From Andeanibacterium fulvum (GTDB lineage: Bacteria; Pseudomonadota; Alphaproteobacteria; Sphingomonadales; Sphingomonadaceae): a DNA stretch of 64,000 bases. The DNA lies in NCBI RefSeq assembly GCF_037154085.1, contig NZ_JBANRM010000006.1, forward strand, positions 12,161-76,160. Reading direction: 5' to 3'. The number at the start of each line of letters is the position of its first letter. Position 1 is the stretch's first letter. The translations under genes and the position numbers were made by a program. Of the stretch, positions 8,045 through 16,918 are shown piece by piece. The notes below the pieces were generated by a model. That model ran no database searches and had not been told where the DNA came from. It saw only the letters and a program-made list of their open reading frames with translations.

Positions 8045-8993
8045 GGACGATGCACGCTGGCTGTCCGCCGCGGCCGCCTTGGCCGTGCGCGGCAGGCCGC
8101 TGAGCCGCCCCAACCCGGCTGTGGGCGCAATCCTGGTGAAGGACGGCATCGTGGTGGGCGAAGGCTGGACGCAGCCCGGCGGGCGCCCTCATGCCGAGGC
8201 CACGGCCCTTGCACAGGCAGGCGAGGCCGCACGCGGAGCCACCCTTTACGTCACGCTGGAACCCTGCGCCCATGAAAGCCCGCGCGGCCCCTGCTGCACC
8301 GATCTGACCATCGCGGCCGGAGTGGCGCGAGTCGTGGTCGGCATCGAAGACCCGGACCCGCGCACTGCGGGCGACGGGATCGCCCGGCTGGGGGCTGCCG
8401 GCATTGCGGCGGAACTGGCGAACGATTCCGCCTGCCGTGCCAGCCTGGCCGGCTATCTGATGCGCAAGGCCGGCGGGCGGCCCTTCGTAACGCTCAAGCT
8501 TGCCCTGACGGCGGATGGCTTCATTGCCCGCACGGACGGCACCAGCAAATGGATCACCGGGCCCGAAGCGCGCGCCCATGCCCATCTGGAACGCGCCATG
8601 AGCGATGCGATCCTTGTGGGCGGCGGCACTTTGCGCGCCGATGCGCCCCGGCTCGATGTGCGCCTGCCCGGTCTCGAGCATCGCAGCCCCCGCCGCTATG
8701 TGCTGACGCGTGGTGCTTCTCCCGAAGGTTGGCATCATCTCGCCTCGCCGCAGGCCATCGCCGCTCTCGCCGATGTGCAATATCTGATGATCGAAGGCGG
8801 ATCGGAAGTCGCTGCCGCGTTCCTAGATGCGGGACTGGTCGACCGGCTGCTGCTCTACCGCGCGCCCGTCATTTTCGGCAGCGGCATTCCCGCCTTCCGA
8901 CTGCCCGGCCCCGGCGGCATGCCCGACGGCTGGATGCTTGCCGACCGCCGCCAGCTTGGCAGCGACTGGATGGAAGTCTATCAGCCCGCCTGA
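8031..8993 (+). CDS. ribD: Bifunctional riboflavin deaminase/reductase RibD
   Basis: A 320-residue RibD performing the second and third steps of riboflavin synthesis from GTP. The N-terminal deaminase domain has the zinc site HAE (His54, Glu56) with Cys79 and Cys88 in PCAHESPRGPCC. The C-terminal reductase domain starts near FVTLKLALTADG and includes GGGTLRADAP and IEGGSEVAAAF. No ATG is in a suitable place, so the TTG at 8031, inside the end of the preceding gene, is the likely start. No FMN riboswitch was seen upstream. It is followed by ribE. Confidence 0.94.
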   Translation: MPPSKDDARWLSAAAALAVRGRPLSRPNPAVGAILVKDGIVVGEGWTQPGGRPHAEATALAQAGEAARGATLYVTLEPCAHESPRGPCCTDLTIAAGVARVVVGIEDPDPRTAGDGIARLGAAGIAAELANDSACRASLAGYLMRKAGGRPFVTLKLALTADGFIARTDGTSKWITGPEARAHAHLERAMSDAILVGGGTLRADAPRLDVRLPGLEHRSPRRYVLTRGASPEGWHHLASPQAIAALADVQYLMIEGGSEVAAAFLDAGLVDRLLLYRAPVIFGSGIPAFRLPGPGGMPDGWMLADRRQLGSDWMEVYQPA

Positions 8994-9007
8994 CACAGGA
9001 GGCAGCA

Positions 9008-9625
9008 TTGTTCACCGGCATCGTTACCGCCATCGGCACCGTCCGCCAGAGCGAGCAGCGGGGAGACCTGCGCGTTACCATCGCTTGCTCCTATGACCCG
9101 GCAGGCATCGCCATCGGGGCGTCCATCGCCTGTTCGGGCGCCTGCATGACCGTGGTGGAAAAAGGCGGCGAAGCCGGAGACGCCTGGTTCGCAGTCGATG
9201 TTTCGGGCGAGAGCGTCTCTCGCACCGTGCCGGGCATGTGGGACGCGGGCTCGCGCCTCAACCTCGAACAGGCCCTGAAGCTGGGCGACGAACTGGGCGG
9301 CCATATCGTGACCGGCCATGTCGACGCGGTAGGCCGGATCGTGCGGATTGCGCCTGAAGGCGATTCGGCGCGCTTCACTATCGCTGCCCCGGCGGAACTC
9401 GCCCCCTATATCGCGCCCAAGGGCTCGATCGCGGTCAATGGCGTCTCGCTGACAGTGAACGAAGTGGAAGACCAGCCGGATGGCACGGTCCATTTCGGGC
9501 TGAACATCATCCCGCATACGGCCGAGGTGACAACCATCGGCACGCTCGAGCCGGGCCACGCGGTCAATCTCGAGATCGACACCATGGCCCGTTATCTCAA
9601 GCGGATGCAGGATCTGCGGGGCTAA
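9008..9625 (+). CDS. ribE: Riboflavin synthase alpha subunit
   Basis: A 205-residue riboflavin synthase, which dismutates 6,7-dimethyl-8-ribityllumazine to riboflavin. Two lumazine-binding beta-barrel repeats are visible, beginning MFTGIVTAIGTV and HIVTGHVDAVGRI, with the conserved SIACSGACMTVV and SIAVNGVSLTVNEV segments. Initiation is at TTG (9008-9010), five bases after a perfect AGGAGG (8997-9002). This short spacing and the invariant FTGIV opening fix the start. It lies 14 bp after ribD in the same operon. Confidence 0.95.
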   Translation: MFTGIVTAIGTVRQSEQRGDLRVTIACSYDPAGIAIGASIACSGACMTVVEKGGEAGDAWFAVDVSGESVSRTVPGMWDAGSRLNLEQALKLGDELGGHIVTGHVDAVGRIVRIAPEGDSARFTIAAPAELAPYIAPKGSIAVNGVSLTVNEVEDQPDGTVHFGLNIIPHTAEVTTIGTLEPGHAVNLEIDTMARYLKRMQDLRG

Positions 9626-9627
9626 AA

Positions 9628-9719
9628 TCCTCCCCGAAACGGGGAGGGGGGTGTGCCCGAAGGCGAGCCCCCTCCGTCATTCGCTACGCGAATGCCACCT
9701 CCCCTGAAGGGGAGGAGCT
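9628..9719. repeat. Intergenic inverted-repeat element (REP-like)
   Basis: The gap between the convergent ribE and aminotransferase genes is filled by a hairpin CCTCCCCG-AAA-CGGGGAGG, a GAATG..CATTC-like core around CATTCGCTACGCGAATG, and a second hairpin CCTCCCC-TGAA-GGGGAGG. This is the layout of dispersed palindromic elements found between genes in sphingomonads. It may also terminate both transcripts. Confidence 0.7.
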
Positions 9720-9722
9720 ATC

Positions 9723-10898
9723 TCAAGCCGTAACCGCCGCCAGCGCGCCGATGAACTTGTCGATATTGCCCATGGTCAGGCCGGCAATGTTGATGCGACC
9801 GGAACCCGCCATGTAGACGCCGTGTTCTTCACGCAGCTTGAGGATCTGCTCCGGCGTCAGCGCCAGCATGGAGAACAGGCCGTTCTGCGTGGCGCAAGGC
9901 GTCAAGTCGAGCGTGCCGACCTTGCCCGCCGCGCCAAGGCGATCGCGCACCTGCCGCATGCGGGCGCGCATATCGTCCAGCTCGTCCAGCCACAGCTTGG
10001 TCATGCCCGCATCGCGCAGGACCAGGCGGACCGCCGAAGCGCCGTGATCCGGCGGCATCGACCAGTTGGCACGCGCCAGCGTGTGGCCGTTCGACATGAT
10101 CGCGCCGACCAGCGAGGGGTCGGCAGCCATTGCGTAAGCCGCACCCACACGATCGCGATAGAGGCCGAAATTCTTGTCGCAGCTATAGGCGATCAGCGCT
10201 TCGGGCACCGAGGCGAGCACCTTGCGTGCGCCATAGGCATCCGCTTCCATGCCCAGGCCAAGACCCTGATAGGCCAGGTCGAGGATGGGGAGCACGCCGG
10301 TTTCTGCCAGCAGGGCCGCAATCTCGTCCCACTGCTCGTCGGTATAGTCGATACCGGTGGGATTGTGGCAACAGCCATGCAGCAGCACGGCATCGCCCTT
10401 GGCGGCCGATTTCAGCGCGCTGCGCAGGGCCTCCATATCCGCCGTGCCATCGGCGGCGGCATGATTGAAGCCCTTCATCTGCATGCCCAGATCCTTCAGG
10501 ATCTGCGCGTGGTTGGGCCAGCTGGGCGTACCCATCAGCACAGTGCCCACGCCCGCATGCTTGGCCAGCGCCAGGGTAATGCGCACGGCACCCGTGCCGC
10601 CCGGCGTCTGCATGCCTTCGATCCGGCCGCCCATCGTGGGGTCCGAGCCGAAAATATAGGGCATCAGCGCATGGACGAAGCCCATGTCGCCTTCAGGGCC
10701 GAGATAGGCCTTGGAATCCTGTTCCTCCACCAGCTTGCGCTCGGCAGCTTTGACCGAAGCGAAGACCGGGGTCGCGCCGTCATCGGTGCGATAGACGCCC
10801 ACGCCAAGGTCGATCTTGTCGGGGCGGGTATCCGCATCATAGAGCTTGATCAGCGCAAGAAGCGCATCGGGCGGCTGTTGGGTAAGGTTCTCGAGCAT
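9723..10898 (-). CDS. Aromatic/aspartate amino acid aminotransferase (class I PLP)
   Basis: A 391-residue fold-type I aminotransferase of the AspC/TyrB subgroup, dimeric and cytosolic, which transfers the amino group of aspartate or aromatic amino acids to 2-oxoglutarate. It opens with the typical LGVGVYRTDDGATPVF segment. The PLP lysine is in YSCDKNFGLYRDRVG, and the C-terminal substrate-carboxylate arginine lies in GSGRINIAGL. The subgroup preference for aspartate versus aromatic substrate cannot be decided from the visible residues. It is monocistronic and convergent with ribE. Confidence 0.93.
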   Translation of the reverse strand: MLENLTQQPPDALLALIKLYDADTRPDKIDLGVGVYRTDDGATPVFASVKAAERKLVEEQDSKAYLGPEGDMGFVHALMPYIFGSDPTMGGRIEGMQTPGGTGAVRITLALAKHAGVGTVLMGTPSWPNHAQILKDLGMQMKGFNHAAADGTADMEALRSALKSAAKGDAVLLHGCCHNPTGIDYTDEQWDEIAALLAETGVLPILDLAYQGLGLGMEADAYGARKVLASVPEALIAYSCDKNFGLYRDRVGAAYAMAADPSLVGAIMSNGHTLARANWSMPPDHGASAVRLVLRDAGMTKLWLDELDDMRARMRQVRDRLGAAGKVGTLDLTPCATQNGLFSMLALTPEQILKLREEHGVYMAGSGRINIAGLTMGNIDKFIGALAAVTA

Positions 10899-11018
10899 GG
10901 CGCGCCCCTAGCCGCGCCTGCCCCTTCGGGGCAAGCCAGAAAAACGCGCTGGAACCTCGCAAATGGGCGCCCTGTCCCCAGATAGACACAAGCTCCAGAC
11001 GCAAGGGGGAAAGCGAGC

Positions 11019-11264
11019 ATGTTTGAAGCCATCCTGATTGCGCTGGGAGCAGCGATCGTCGCGCTGGTCGCTTCGGGCTGGATGATGGCCCGGGCACGCC
11101 GGAACGCCATGCCGCCAAAGCCGCGGAATCGGGGCGGCGAACTCGTCCTGATGATCGGGATGGTCTTTTCCAGCGTGCTCGATCCAAAGGCCCGGATCAG
11201 CGCCGACCAGATCGACGAACAGAAGCGGATTCGGAAGAGCGAATCGGGGCGGGAGAACGAATGA
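11019..11264 (+). CDS. Small single-pass membrane protein, unknown
   Basis: An 81-residue protein with one N-terminal hydrophobic helix (about residues 3-24, EAILIALGAAIVALVASGWMM) and a basic, hydrophilic C-terminal tail ending KRIRKSESGRENE. No family is recognised. The ATG follows AAGGGGGAAAG at a sensible distance, which supports translation. It lies between the aminotransferase promoter region and the convergent eipA-like gene. Confidence 0.6.
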   Translation: MFEAILIALGAAIVALVASGWMMARARRNAMPPKPRNRGGELVLMIGMVFSSVLDPKARISADQIDEQKRIRKSESGRENE

Positions 11265-11283
11265 TCGCCGCCCCGCATTCAGC

Positions 11284-12120
11284 TCAGAAGGGCAGCCACT
11301 TCTGCTTCTTCGAAAACTTCATATAGCCGACATTGATGCCCAGCCGCAGGCCCGCGCCCATACGCACGGGGATCAGCACGACATCGCCCTTGCGCAGATA
11401 GGAGACGTGGAAGCCCCCGATCAGATAGGCCTGCCCTTCGCCTGCGCCATAGGTTTCGAACAGGTCCTGCGTGTCGAACAGATTATAGACCAGCACGAAG
11501 GTGTTCGCGGCATTTGCCCCGATATCCACCCCCAGCGAAGGGCCGCGCCAATAGACCGGCTGCTGGCCTTCCACCTTGTGATAGAGCGTGCCCGAGCCAT
11601 AGCGTGCACCGAAGATGAAGGCGCCGCCACCCTCACGCCCCACGATATAGGCATTGGGCTCGCCCTGCTTCTTGAGGATATCTTCGATCATGCGGGCCAG
11701 ACCTTCGGCACCCTTGCCGAACACGCCTTCTGCCGCGCCGATCAGATCGTCTTTCTTGTAGGTCTCGCCCTGTCCGCTAGTGGAAGCCTGCGTGGCCGCG
11801 CTGGAGGCATCGGCCGAAGTGGCGGCCGAAGTGGCGGCCGGCGGGGCGACAGGCTGGGCCTCCAGCACCTGTTCGCCCGGCGCGGGATAGGGATCGACCA
11901 CCGGGGGATCCTGCGCGGGCGGCGGCGAATAGGTGGGCTGCCAGGTGGGTTCCGACGATGCGGGCGGGCCCGCCAGATCGCCGTCGATCGTGGCGGAGGG
12001 ATCGACCGTCTCGATCTGCGCGGCCGCCGGCTGTGCGGCCAGCAGCGCGGTACAGGCCAGCGCGCCCAGCACTCCCCGCAATTGCGCGGCTTTCTGGCCG
12101 ATGGCGTTAAGTACGGTCAT
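11284..12120 (-). CDS. eipA: DUF1134/EipA-family envelope integrity protein
   Basis: A 278-residue exported protein. The signal peptide ends at about residue 35 (LLAAQPAAAQ). A long Pro/Ala/Ser-rich low-complexity linker (about 40-115) follows, and then a C-terminal DUF1134 domain from EGVFGKGAEGLARMIE to the end, with YIVGREGGGAFIFGARYG and WRGPSLGVDIGANA. In Brucella and Caulobacter the DUF1134 protein EipA is a periplasmic beta-barrel needed for envelope integrity. Family assignment is firm; the gene symbol is by analogy. Confidence 0.85.
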   Translation of the reverse strand: MTVLNAIGQKAAQLRGVLGALACTALLAAQPAAAQIETVDPSATIDGDLAGPPASSEPTWQPTYSPPPAQDPPVVDPYPAPGEQVLEAQPVAPPAATSAATSADASSAATQASTSGQGETYKKDDLIGAAEGVFGKGAEGLARMIEDILKKQGEPNAYIVGREGGGAFIFGARYGSGTLYHKVEGQQPVYWRGPSLGVDIGANAANTFVLVYNLFDTQDLFETYGAGEGQAYLIGGFHVSYLRKGDVVLIPVRMGAGLRLGINVGYMKFSKKQKWLPF

Positions 12121-12330
12121 TGCATCCCCTCAGGTCCGGGCCGGATTGGCTGATCCTTCAAAAGAATCCCCTTGGCCTGAAGCGGCAATGAACGCGCGGC
12201 GAGGTGAGTCCGATTTGCGGCAGAGCGAGTCCGCGACGGGATGTGAAAAAAGGAGCAAAAGTTTTCAGGATCAACACTTGCCGCCCCTCCAAGGCCTCGT
12301 TATAGCGCCCGCCCATTGCCGCTGCGATCC

Positions 12331-12423
12331 GGAGACGTGGGTGAGTGGCTGAAACCAACGGTTTGCTAAACCGTCATACGGGTAAATCCTGTATCGAGGG
12401 TTCGAATCCCTCCGTCTCCGCCA
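12331..12423 (+). tRNA. tRNA-Ser (anticodon GCT)
   Basis: A complete class II tRNA. The acceptor stem GGAGACG pairs with CGTCTCC and CCA is encoded (12421-12423). The anticodon GCT is at 12365-12367 within TTTGCTAAA. A long variable arm and the T-arm GGTTCGAATCC follow. It reads AGC/AGU serine codons. No integrase gene or duplicated 3' end is visible nearby. Confidence 0.97.
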
Positions 12424-12433
12424 CGGTTTGAAC

Positions 12434-12531
12434 GGCGCATATGCGCCGCCTTCCCTCAGAAATGGCGAAAAGCTCCCCGTTTGCGGGGAGGTGGGACAGG
12501 CTTTGTGCCGGGCAGGCCGCGCCTGCCCGGC
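12434..12531. terminator. Three consecutive hairpins downstream of tRNA-Ser and the efflux operon
   Basis: The gap holds GGCGCATATGCGCC (12434-12447), CTCCCCG-TTTG-CGGGGAG (12473-12490) and GCCGGGCAGG-CCGCG-CCTGCCCGGC (12507-12531, a perfect 10-bp stem). The first is placed to end the tRNA transcript. The last two follow the last gene of the minus-strand efflux operon. U-tracts are weak. Confidence 0.5.
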
Positions 12532-12560
12532 CACGCCCGGCCATGTGCGAGGCTATGCGC

Positions 12561-13787
12561 TCAGTCGCCCAGCCACAATTGGTGGCTATCGATCCGCAGT
12601 TTGGTGATGGCGCGCTGTGCCTCGGTGCGGGCGGTCGCTTCTGCGCGGAAGGCATCGTGGACCATGCGTTCGGCCAGCAGCCGGTCCGCCAGGTCGATTT
12701 CGCCAAGCTCGAAGCCCTTGCGCAGCTTGGTCAGCGCCGCAATCTGGGCGTTGAGGCCCTCTCTCGCACGTTTCCATGCCTCGAAACGGAACGTGGCCTC
12801 GGCCACGTCCGAATCCGCCATTTCGCGCACGGAGAATCGCGCCAGTTGCGCGTCGGCCTGCGCCGCACTGGCATCGGCCGCCGCCTGATCGCTCAGCGCC
12901 GCGCGGTGTCCGCCGCCCAGGGGAACCGAGAACAGGAGCCCCGCGCCCCTTTCGGCCCCACCCCGCTCGGAGAAAAGACGCAGGCCGAAGGAGGGATCGG
13001 CCACTTTCTCGCGCCGGGTGCGCTCGGCAAGGCTGTCCATCTTGCGTGCCTGGGCATCGGCCGCGGCAATCTCGTGGCTATTGGTCAGCACCAGCTCGCG
13101 ATAATGTTCCAACCCGCCTTCGGGAATCGCCGGCTGCGGCACTTGCGGCGCCTCCAACGGCACGGCCAGCGCAGGGAAATGCGCCGCCAATCTCGCGCGG
13201 GCGACATTGGCCCGGCCGGTGGATTGCTCCGCCATCAAGCGAGCCGAACCGAGCGCCGCCTCGACCTGATCGGCCTCCAGCGGGGCGGCGTCCTTCAATT
13301 CCACCCGGCGCTTCACGGCCGCGAGCGCCTGTTCGTAATTGGCAACCGCCTGCCGGTCGACCTCGGCCTCGGCAGAGGCTTCCAGCCAGTCCCACCAATG
13401 GCCTGCAAGCAGCAGAGCCGCCTGATGCTTGGCATCTTCGGCCATGTTTTCCGCCGCGTCGACGCCATGCTGACCGATCTCCCGGTCGAGCTGTGCCTTG
13501 CCGGGCAGGCGGAAGGCGCGGCTTACCTGCGCGTCATATTCGTCGAACGTGCCTTCCTGATCGATCGTGCGGCGATTGTAGGCGCCGGTGAAGGTCACTT
13601 CGTGCGAGCCCTTGGCGCGCGCGCGGGCGTCGGCTCGGGCAGCTTCGACCTTCGCGCGAGCGGTCACTACCGAAGGATGATCGTCGAGAGCGGTGTTCAC
13701 CGCCGCCGCATCGGGCAGGCCCGCCTCGGCAGAAAGGGGCGCGGCAATGGCCAGCAGGGGCAGCAGGATAAGGATCGTTTTGCGCAT
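12561..13787 (-). CDS. TolC/CzcC-family outer-membrane efflux protein
   Basis: A 408-residue TolC-family outer-membrane factor with a signal peptide (MRKTILILLPLLAIAAPLSAEA) and long Ala/Arg/Glu-rich alpha-helical barrels (about 60-130, 160-230 and 270-380) typical of CzcC-like proteins. It is the third gene of a CBA-type tripartite metal efflux operon, directly after the RND pump with a 4-bp gap. MRKTIL is taken as the start because the signal peptide begins there, although an ATG six codons earlier overlaps the pump gene. Confidence 0.87.
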   Translation of the reverse strand: MRKTILILLPLLAIAAPLSAEAGLPDAAAVNTALDDHPSVVTARAKVEAARADARARAKGSHEVTFTGAYNRRTIDQEGTFDEYDAQVSRAFRLPGKAQLDREIGQHGVDAAENMAEDAKHQAALLLAGHWWDWLEASAEAEVDRQAVANYEQALAAVKRRVELKDAAPLEADQVEAALGSARLMAEQSTGRANVARARLAAHFPALAVPLEAPQVPQPAIPEGGLEHYRELVLTNSHEIAAADAQARKMDSLAERTRREKVADPSFGLRLFSERGGAERGAGLLFSVPLGGGHRAALSDQAAADASAAQADAQLARFSVREMADSDVAEATFRFEAWKRAREGLNAQIAALTKLRKGFELGEIDLADRLLAERMVHDAFRAEATARTEAQRAITKLRIDSHQLWLGD

Positions 13788-13791
13788 CGGT

Positions 13792-16700
13792 TCAGCCCTC
13801 CGCACCGAGGGGTTGCACCGGGTTCTCGCGATCGCCCGCCTCGCGTTCCGCGGGACTTTCCCCGAAGCGGTTATAGAGAATCGGCAGCAGGATGAGAGTG
13901 AGCAGCGTGGCCGAGACGAGCCCGCCGATCACCACGATGGCCAGCGGCTTCTGGATTTCCGAGCCTGGCCCCGTGGCGAAGAGCAGCGGGACGAGGCCGA
14001 AGGCAGCGATAGTGGCTGTCATCAGCACCGGGCGCAGGCGACGTTCCGCCCCGCGCCGCACGGCTTCGGCCAGCGGCATGCCTTCATCGCGCAATTGCCG
14101 GAAATAGCTCACCATAACGAGGCCGTTCAGCACCGCTATACCCAGCAGGGCGATGAAGCCTACCGACGCGGGAACCGAGAGATATTCTCCCGAGGCGGCG
14201 AGCGCGATCATCCCGCCGACCATGGCGAAGGGGATGTTCACCAGGATCAGCAGCGAGGCGCGGACCGAGCCGAGCGTGAAATAGAGGATCGCGAAGATCA
14301 TCAGGATCGAGATCGGCAGCACCACGGCCAGGCGGGCACTGGCACGCTGCTGGTTCTCGAACTGGCCGCCCCAGACGATGCGATAACCCGGCGGCAAGGT
14401 GACATTCTGCGCAATGTCGGCCTTGGCCTCGTCGACATAGCCGACGAGATCGCGGCCCGAGACGAAGGCCTGCACCATGGCGAAGCGCGAGCCGTTCTCG
14501 TGCTCCAGCTTCACCGGCCCTTCGACACGGCGCACAGTCGCAATGTCACTGGCGCGGACCAGCTGCCCGGAGGGGGAGCGAAACAGCTGGTCCGCAAAGG
14601 ATTCGGGAGTCATGCCCTGTGCGCCATCGGCACGCAGCATGATCGGTACGCGGCGGCTGCCTTCGGCGACCACGCCGGCCTGCATGCCTTCCACCTGGGC
14701 CCGCATCATGTCCTGCAGATCGTTGATGGGCATCCCGGCGCGTCCGGCCGCGACGCGGTCGATATCGACCTGGAGATAATCGACCTGATCGTTGGCCACC
14801 GTCATTGCCTCGCTGGTGCCGTCGATGGTTTCGAGCCGCGCCTGAATTTGCCCTGCCAGCCGCGACAATTCGCCGAGGTCAGGCCCAAACAGCTTGAGCG
14901 CAAGGTCGCCGCGCGCGCCGGTGAGCATTTCGGAGGTGCGCATCTCGATCGGCTGGGTGTAGCTGGGCTCGATGCCGGGGAACTGGTCGAGCACCTTGCG
15001 GATCTCGTTCACCAGCCACTCCTTGTCCTTCACGCGCCATTCGGAACGCGGCTTGAGCTTGATGAAGCCGTCGCTCTCGTTGAGGCCCATCGGATCGAGC
15101 CCGATCTCGTCGGAGCCGACGCGCATCACGATCTGTTCGACTTCGGGAACGGCCTCCATCACGGCCTTCTGCACCTTGAGATCGCCCGCGACGGAATGGT
15201 CGAGCGAGACAGTTGGCAGCTTGGAGAGCTGGAGCACGATAGAACCTTCATCCATCGTCGGCAGGAAGGTCTTGCCGGTGATCGAATAGGCCCCGACCGT
15301 GAGCAGCAGCGAAGCCCCCGCAATCGCGAAGACGCGCTTCTTGTGGGCAAAGGCAGCGCCCAGCGTGCGCGAATAAAAGGGCGACAGCTTGCGCATCACC
15401 CAAGGCTCGTGATGCCCTTCCTTCACCTTGAGCAGGTAGAAGGCGAGCACCGGGATCAGGGTGAGCGAGAGCAGCAGCGCCGAAAGCAGCGCCAGCACGA
15501 TAGTGAGCGCCACGGGGGAGAACAGCTTGCCCTCCAGCCCTTCCAGCGTCAGCAGCGGCAGGAACACCAGCGCGATGATCGCCATGCCAGAGGCGACGGG
15601 CTTGGCCACTTCGGCAGCGGCGATGAAGATGTTGTGCAACTTGCCGGAGCGGGCGTGTTTCGGATCGCTGAGGCGTTCTACCACGTTTTCGACCACCACA
15701 ACGGCCCCGTCCACCAGCATGCCCACCGCGATGGCAAGGCCGCCAAGGCTCATCAGATTGGCCGTAAGCCCGATGGCACGCATGAAGATGAAAGTGAGCA
15801 GGGCCGCCATCGGCAGGGCCAGCGCGACGATCACCGAGGCACGGAAATCGCCCAGGAACAGCAGCAGCAGGATCACGACCAGCAGGGTCGCCTCCAGCAG
15901 CGCTTCCTCCACCGTGCCCACGGCATGGGCGATCAGTTCGGAACGGTCATAGAAGGGGACGACCTTCATCCCTTCGGGCAGGCTGGGCTTCAGTTCCTCC
16001 AGCCGGGCCTTCACTCCGTCCACCACCTTGGAGGCATCGGCCCCACGCAGGCCGATGACGAGGCCTTCAACTGCTTCGCCCCTGCCGTTCTCGGTCACCG
16101 CGCCATAGCGCGTGCGGCTGCCCAGGCGGACATTGGCGACATCGCCCACCCGCACCACTGCGCCATTGGCATTCTTGACCACCACGGAAGCGAGATCGTC
16201 CAGCGTGCGGATCGCACCGGTAGAACGCACGATCAGCGCCTCTTCCCCGGTGACGATGCGGCCTGCACCGTCATTGCGGTTGCCGCTCTCGATCGCGGCG
16301 GCAAGGTCCGCCGTGCTCAACCCGGCGGCGGCAAGCGCGCCGTTGTTCGGCGCGACTTCGAAAGTCTCGGCAAAGCCGCCCAGCGCATTGACGTCCGCCA
16401 CGCCCGGCACAGTGCGCAGGGCAGGCCGCACGACCCAGTCGAGCACACGGCGCTTCTCGGCAAGGCTCTGCGGGCCTTCCAGCGTGAACATGTACATGTC
16501 CGACAGCGGAGTGGAGATCGGCGCCATGCCGCCTTCCACCGTGGCAGGCAGGTCGCCCATCACGGCATTGAGCCGCTCCGACACCTGGCTGCGGGCCCAA
16601 TAGATGTCGGTCTTGTCGGAGAAATCGATAGTGATGTCGGCAATCGCGTATTTCGCGACCGAACGCAGCACCGATTGGTTGGGGATGCCCAGCATCTCCA

Positions 16701-16911
16701 TCTCGATCGGCGCGATCACCCGGCTTTCGACTTCCTCGGGCGTCATACCGGGGGCCTTGAGGATGATCTTCACCTGAGTGGAGCTGATGTCCGGAAAGGC
16801 ATCGATGGGCAGATTGGCGAAGGACCAGCCGCCGATTGCAGCCAGCAGCGCGGCAATGCCCAGCACTGCCAGCCTGAGCGAAAGCGCCTTTTCGACGAGC
16901 GAGCGAAGCAT
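13792..16911 (-). CDS. CzcA/CusA-family heavy-metal RND efflux pump
   Basis: A 1039-residue HME-RND transporter with 12 transmembrane helices and two large periplasmic loops. Family signs are the N-terminal LPIDAFPDIS, ARSQVSERL, and the TM4 motif AIAVGMLVDGAVVVVENV, in which the Asp in MLVDGAV would act in proton relay. The C-terminal repeat includes VLNGLVMVSYFRQLRDEGM. It exports metal cations (Cu/Ag or Zn/Co/Cd) from the periplasm using proton motive force. The motif set does not settle which metal. It is the middle gene of the adaptor-pump-OMF operon. Confidence 0.93.
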   Translation of the reverse strand: MLRSLVEKALSLRLAVLGIAALLAAIGGWSFANLPIDAFPDISSTQVKIILKAPGMTPEEVESRVIAPIEMEMLGIPNQSVLRSVAKYAIADITIDFSDKTDIYWARSQVSERLNAVMGDLPATVEGGMAPISTPLSDMYMFTLEGPQSLAEKRRVLDWVVRPALRTVPGVADVNALGGFAETFEVAPNNGALAAAGLSTADLAAAIESGNRNDGAGRIVTGEEALIVRSTGAIRTLDDLASVVVKNANGAVVRVGDVANVRLGSRTRYGAVTENGRGEAVEGLVIGLRGADASKVVDGVKARLEELKPSLPEGMKVVPFYDRSELIAHAVGTVEEALLEATLLVVILLLLFLGDFRASVIVALALPMAALLTFIFMRAIGLTANLMSLGGLAIAVGMLVDGAVVVVENVVERLSDPKHARSGKLHNIFIAAAEVAKPVASGMAIIALVFLPLLTLEGLEGKLFSPVALTIVLALLSALLLSLTLIPVLAFYLLKVKEGHHEPWVMRKLSPFYSRTLGAAFAHKKRVFAIAGASLLLTVGAYSITGKTFLPTMDEGSIVLQLSKLPTVSLDHSVAGDLKVQKAVMEAVPEVEQIVMRVGSDEIGLDPMGLNESDGFIKLKPRSEWRVKDKEWLVNEIRKVLDQFPGIEPSYTQPIEMRTSEMLTGARGDLALKLFGPDLGELSRLAGQIQARLETIDGTSEAMTVANDQVDYLQVDIDRVAAGRAGMPINDLQDMMRAQVEGMQAGVVAEGSRRVPIMLRADGAQGMTPESFADQLFRSPSGQLVRASDIATVRRVEGPVKLEHENGSRFAMVQAFVSGRDLVGYVDEAKADIAQNVTLPPGYRIVWGGQFENQQRASARLAVVLPISILMIFAILYFTLGSVRASLLILVNIPFAMVGGMIALAASGEYLSVPASVGFIALLGIAVLNGLVMVSYFRQLRDEGMPLAEAVRRGAERRLRPVLMTATIAAFGLVPLLFATGPGSEIQKPLAIVVIGGLVSATLLTLILLPILYNRFGESPAEREAGDRENPVQPLGAEG

Positions 16912-16918
16912 GGGTGCC

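Noticed and set aside
8031..9625. FMN riboswitch upstream of ribD
   Set aside because: The preceding gene overlaps the ribD start, leaving no leader, and no RFN-type conserved segments were recognised.
12331..12560. tRNA-Ser as an integration site for a mobile island
   Set aside because: No integrase, no direct repeat of the tRNA 3' end, and the following genes are a normal efflux operon.
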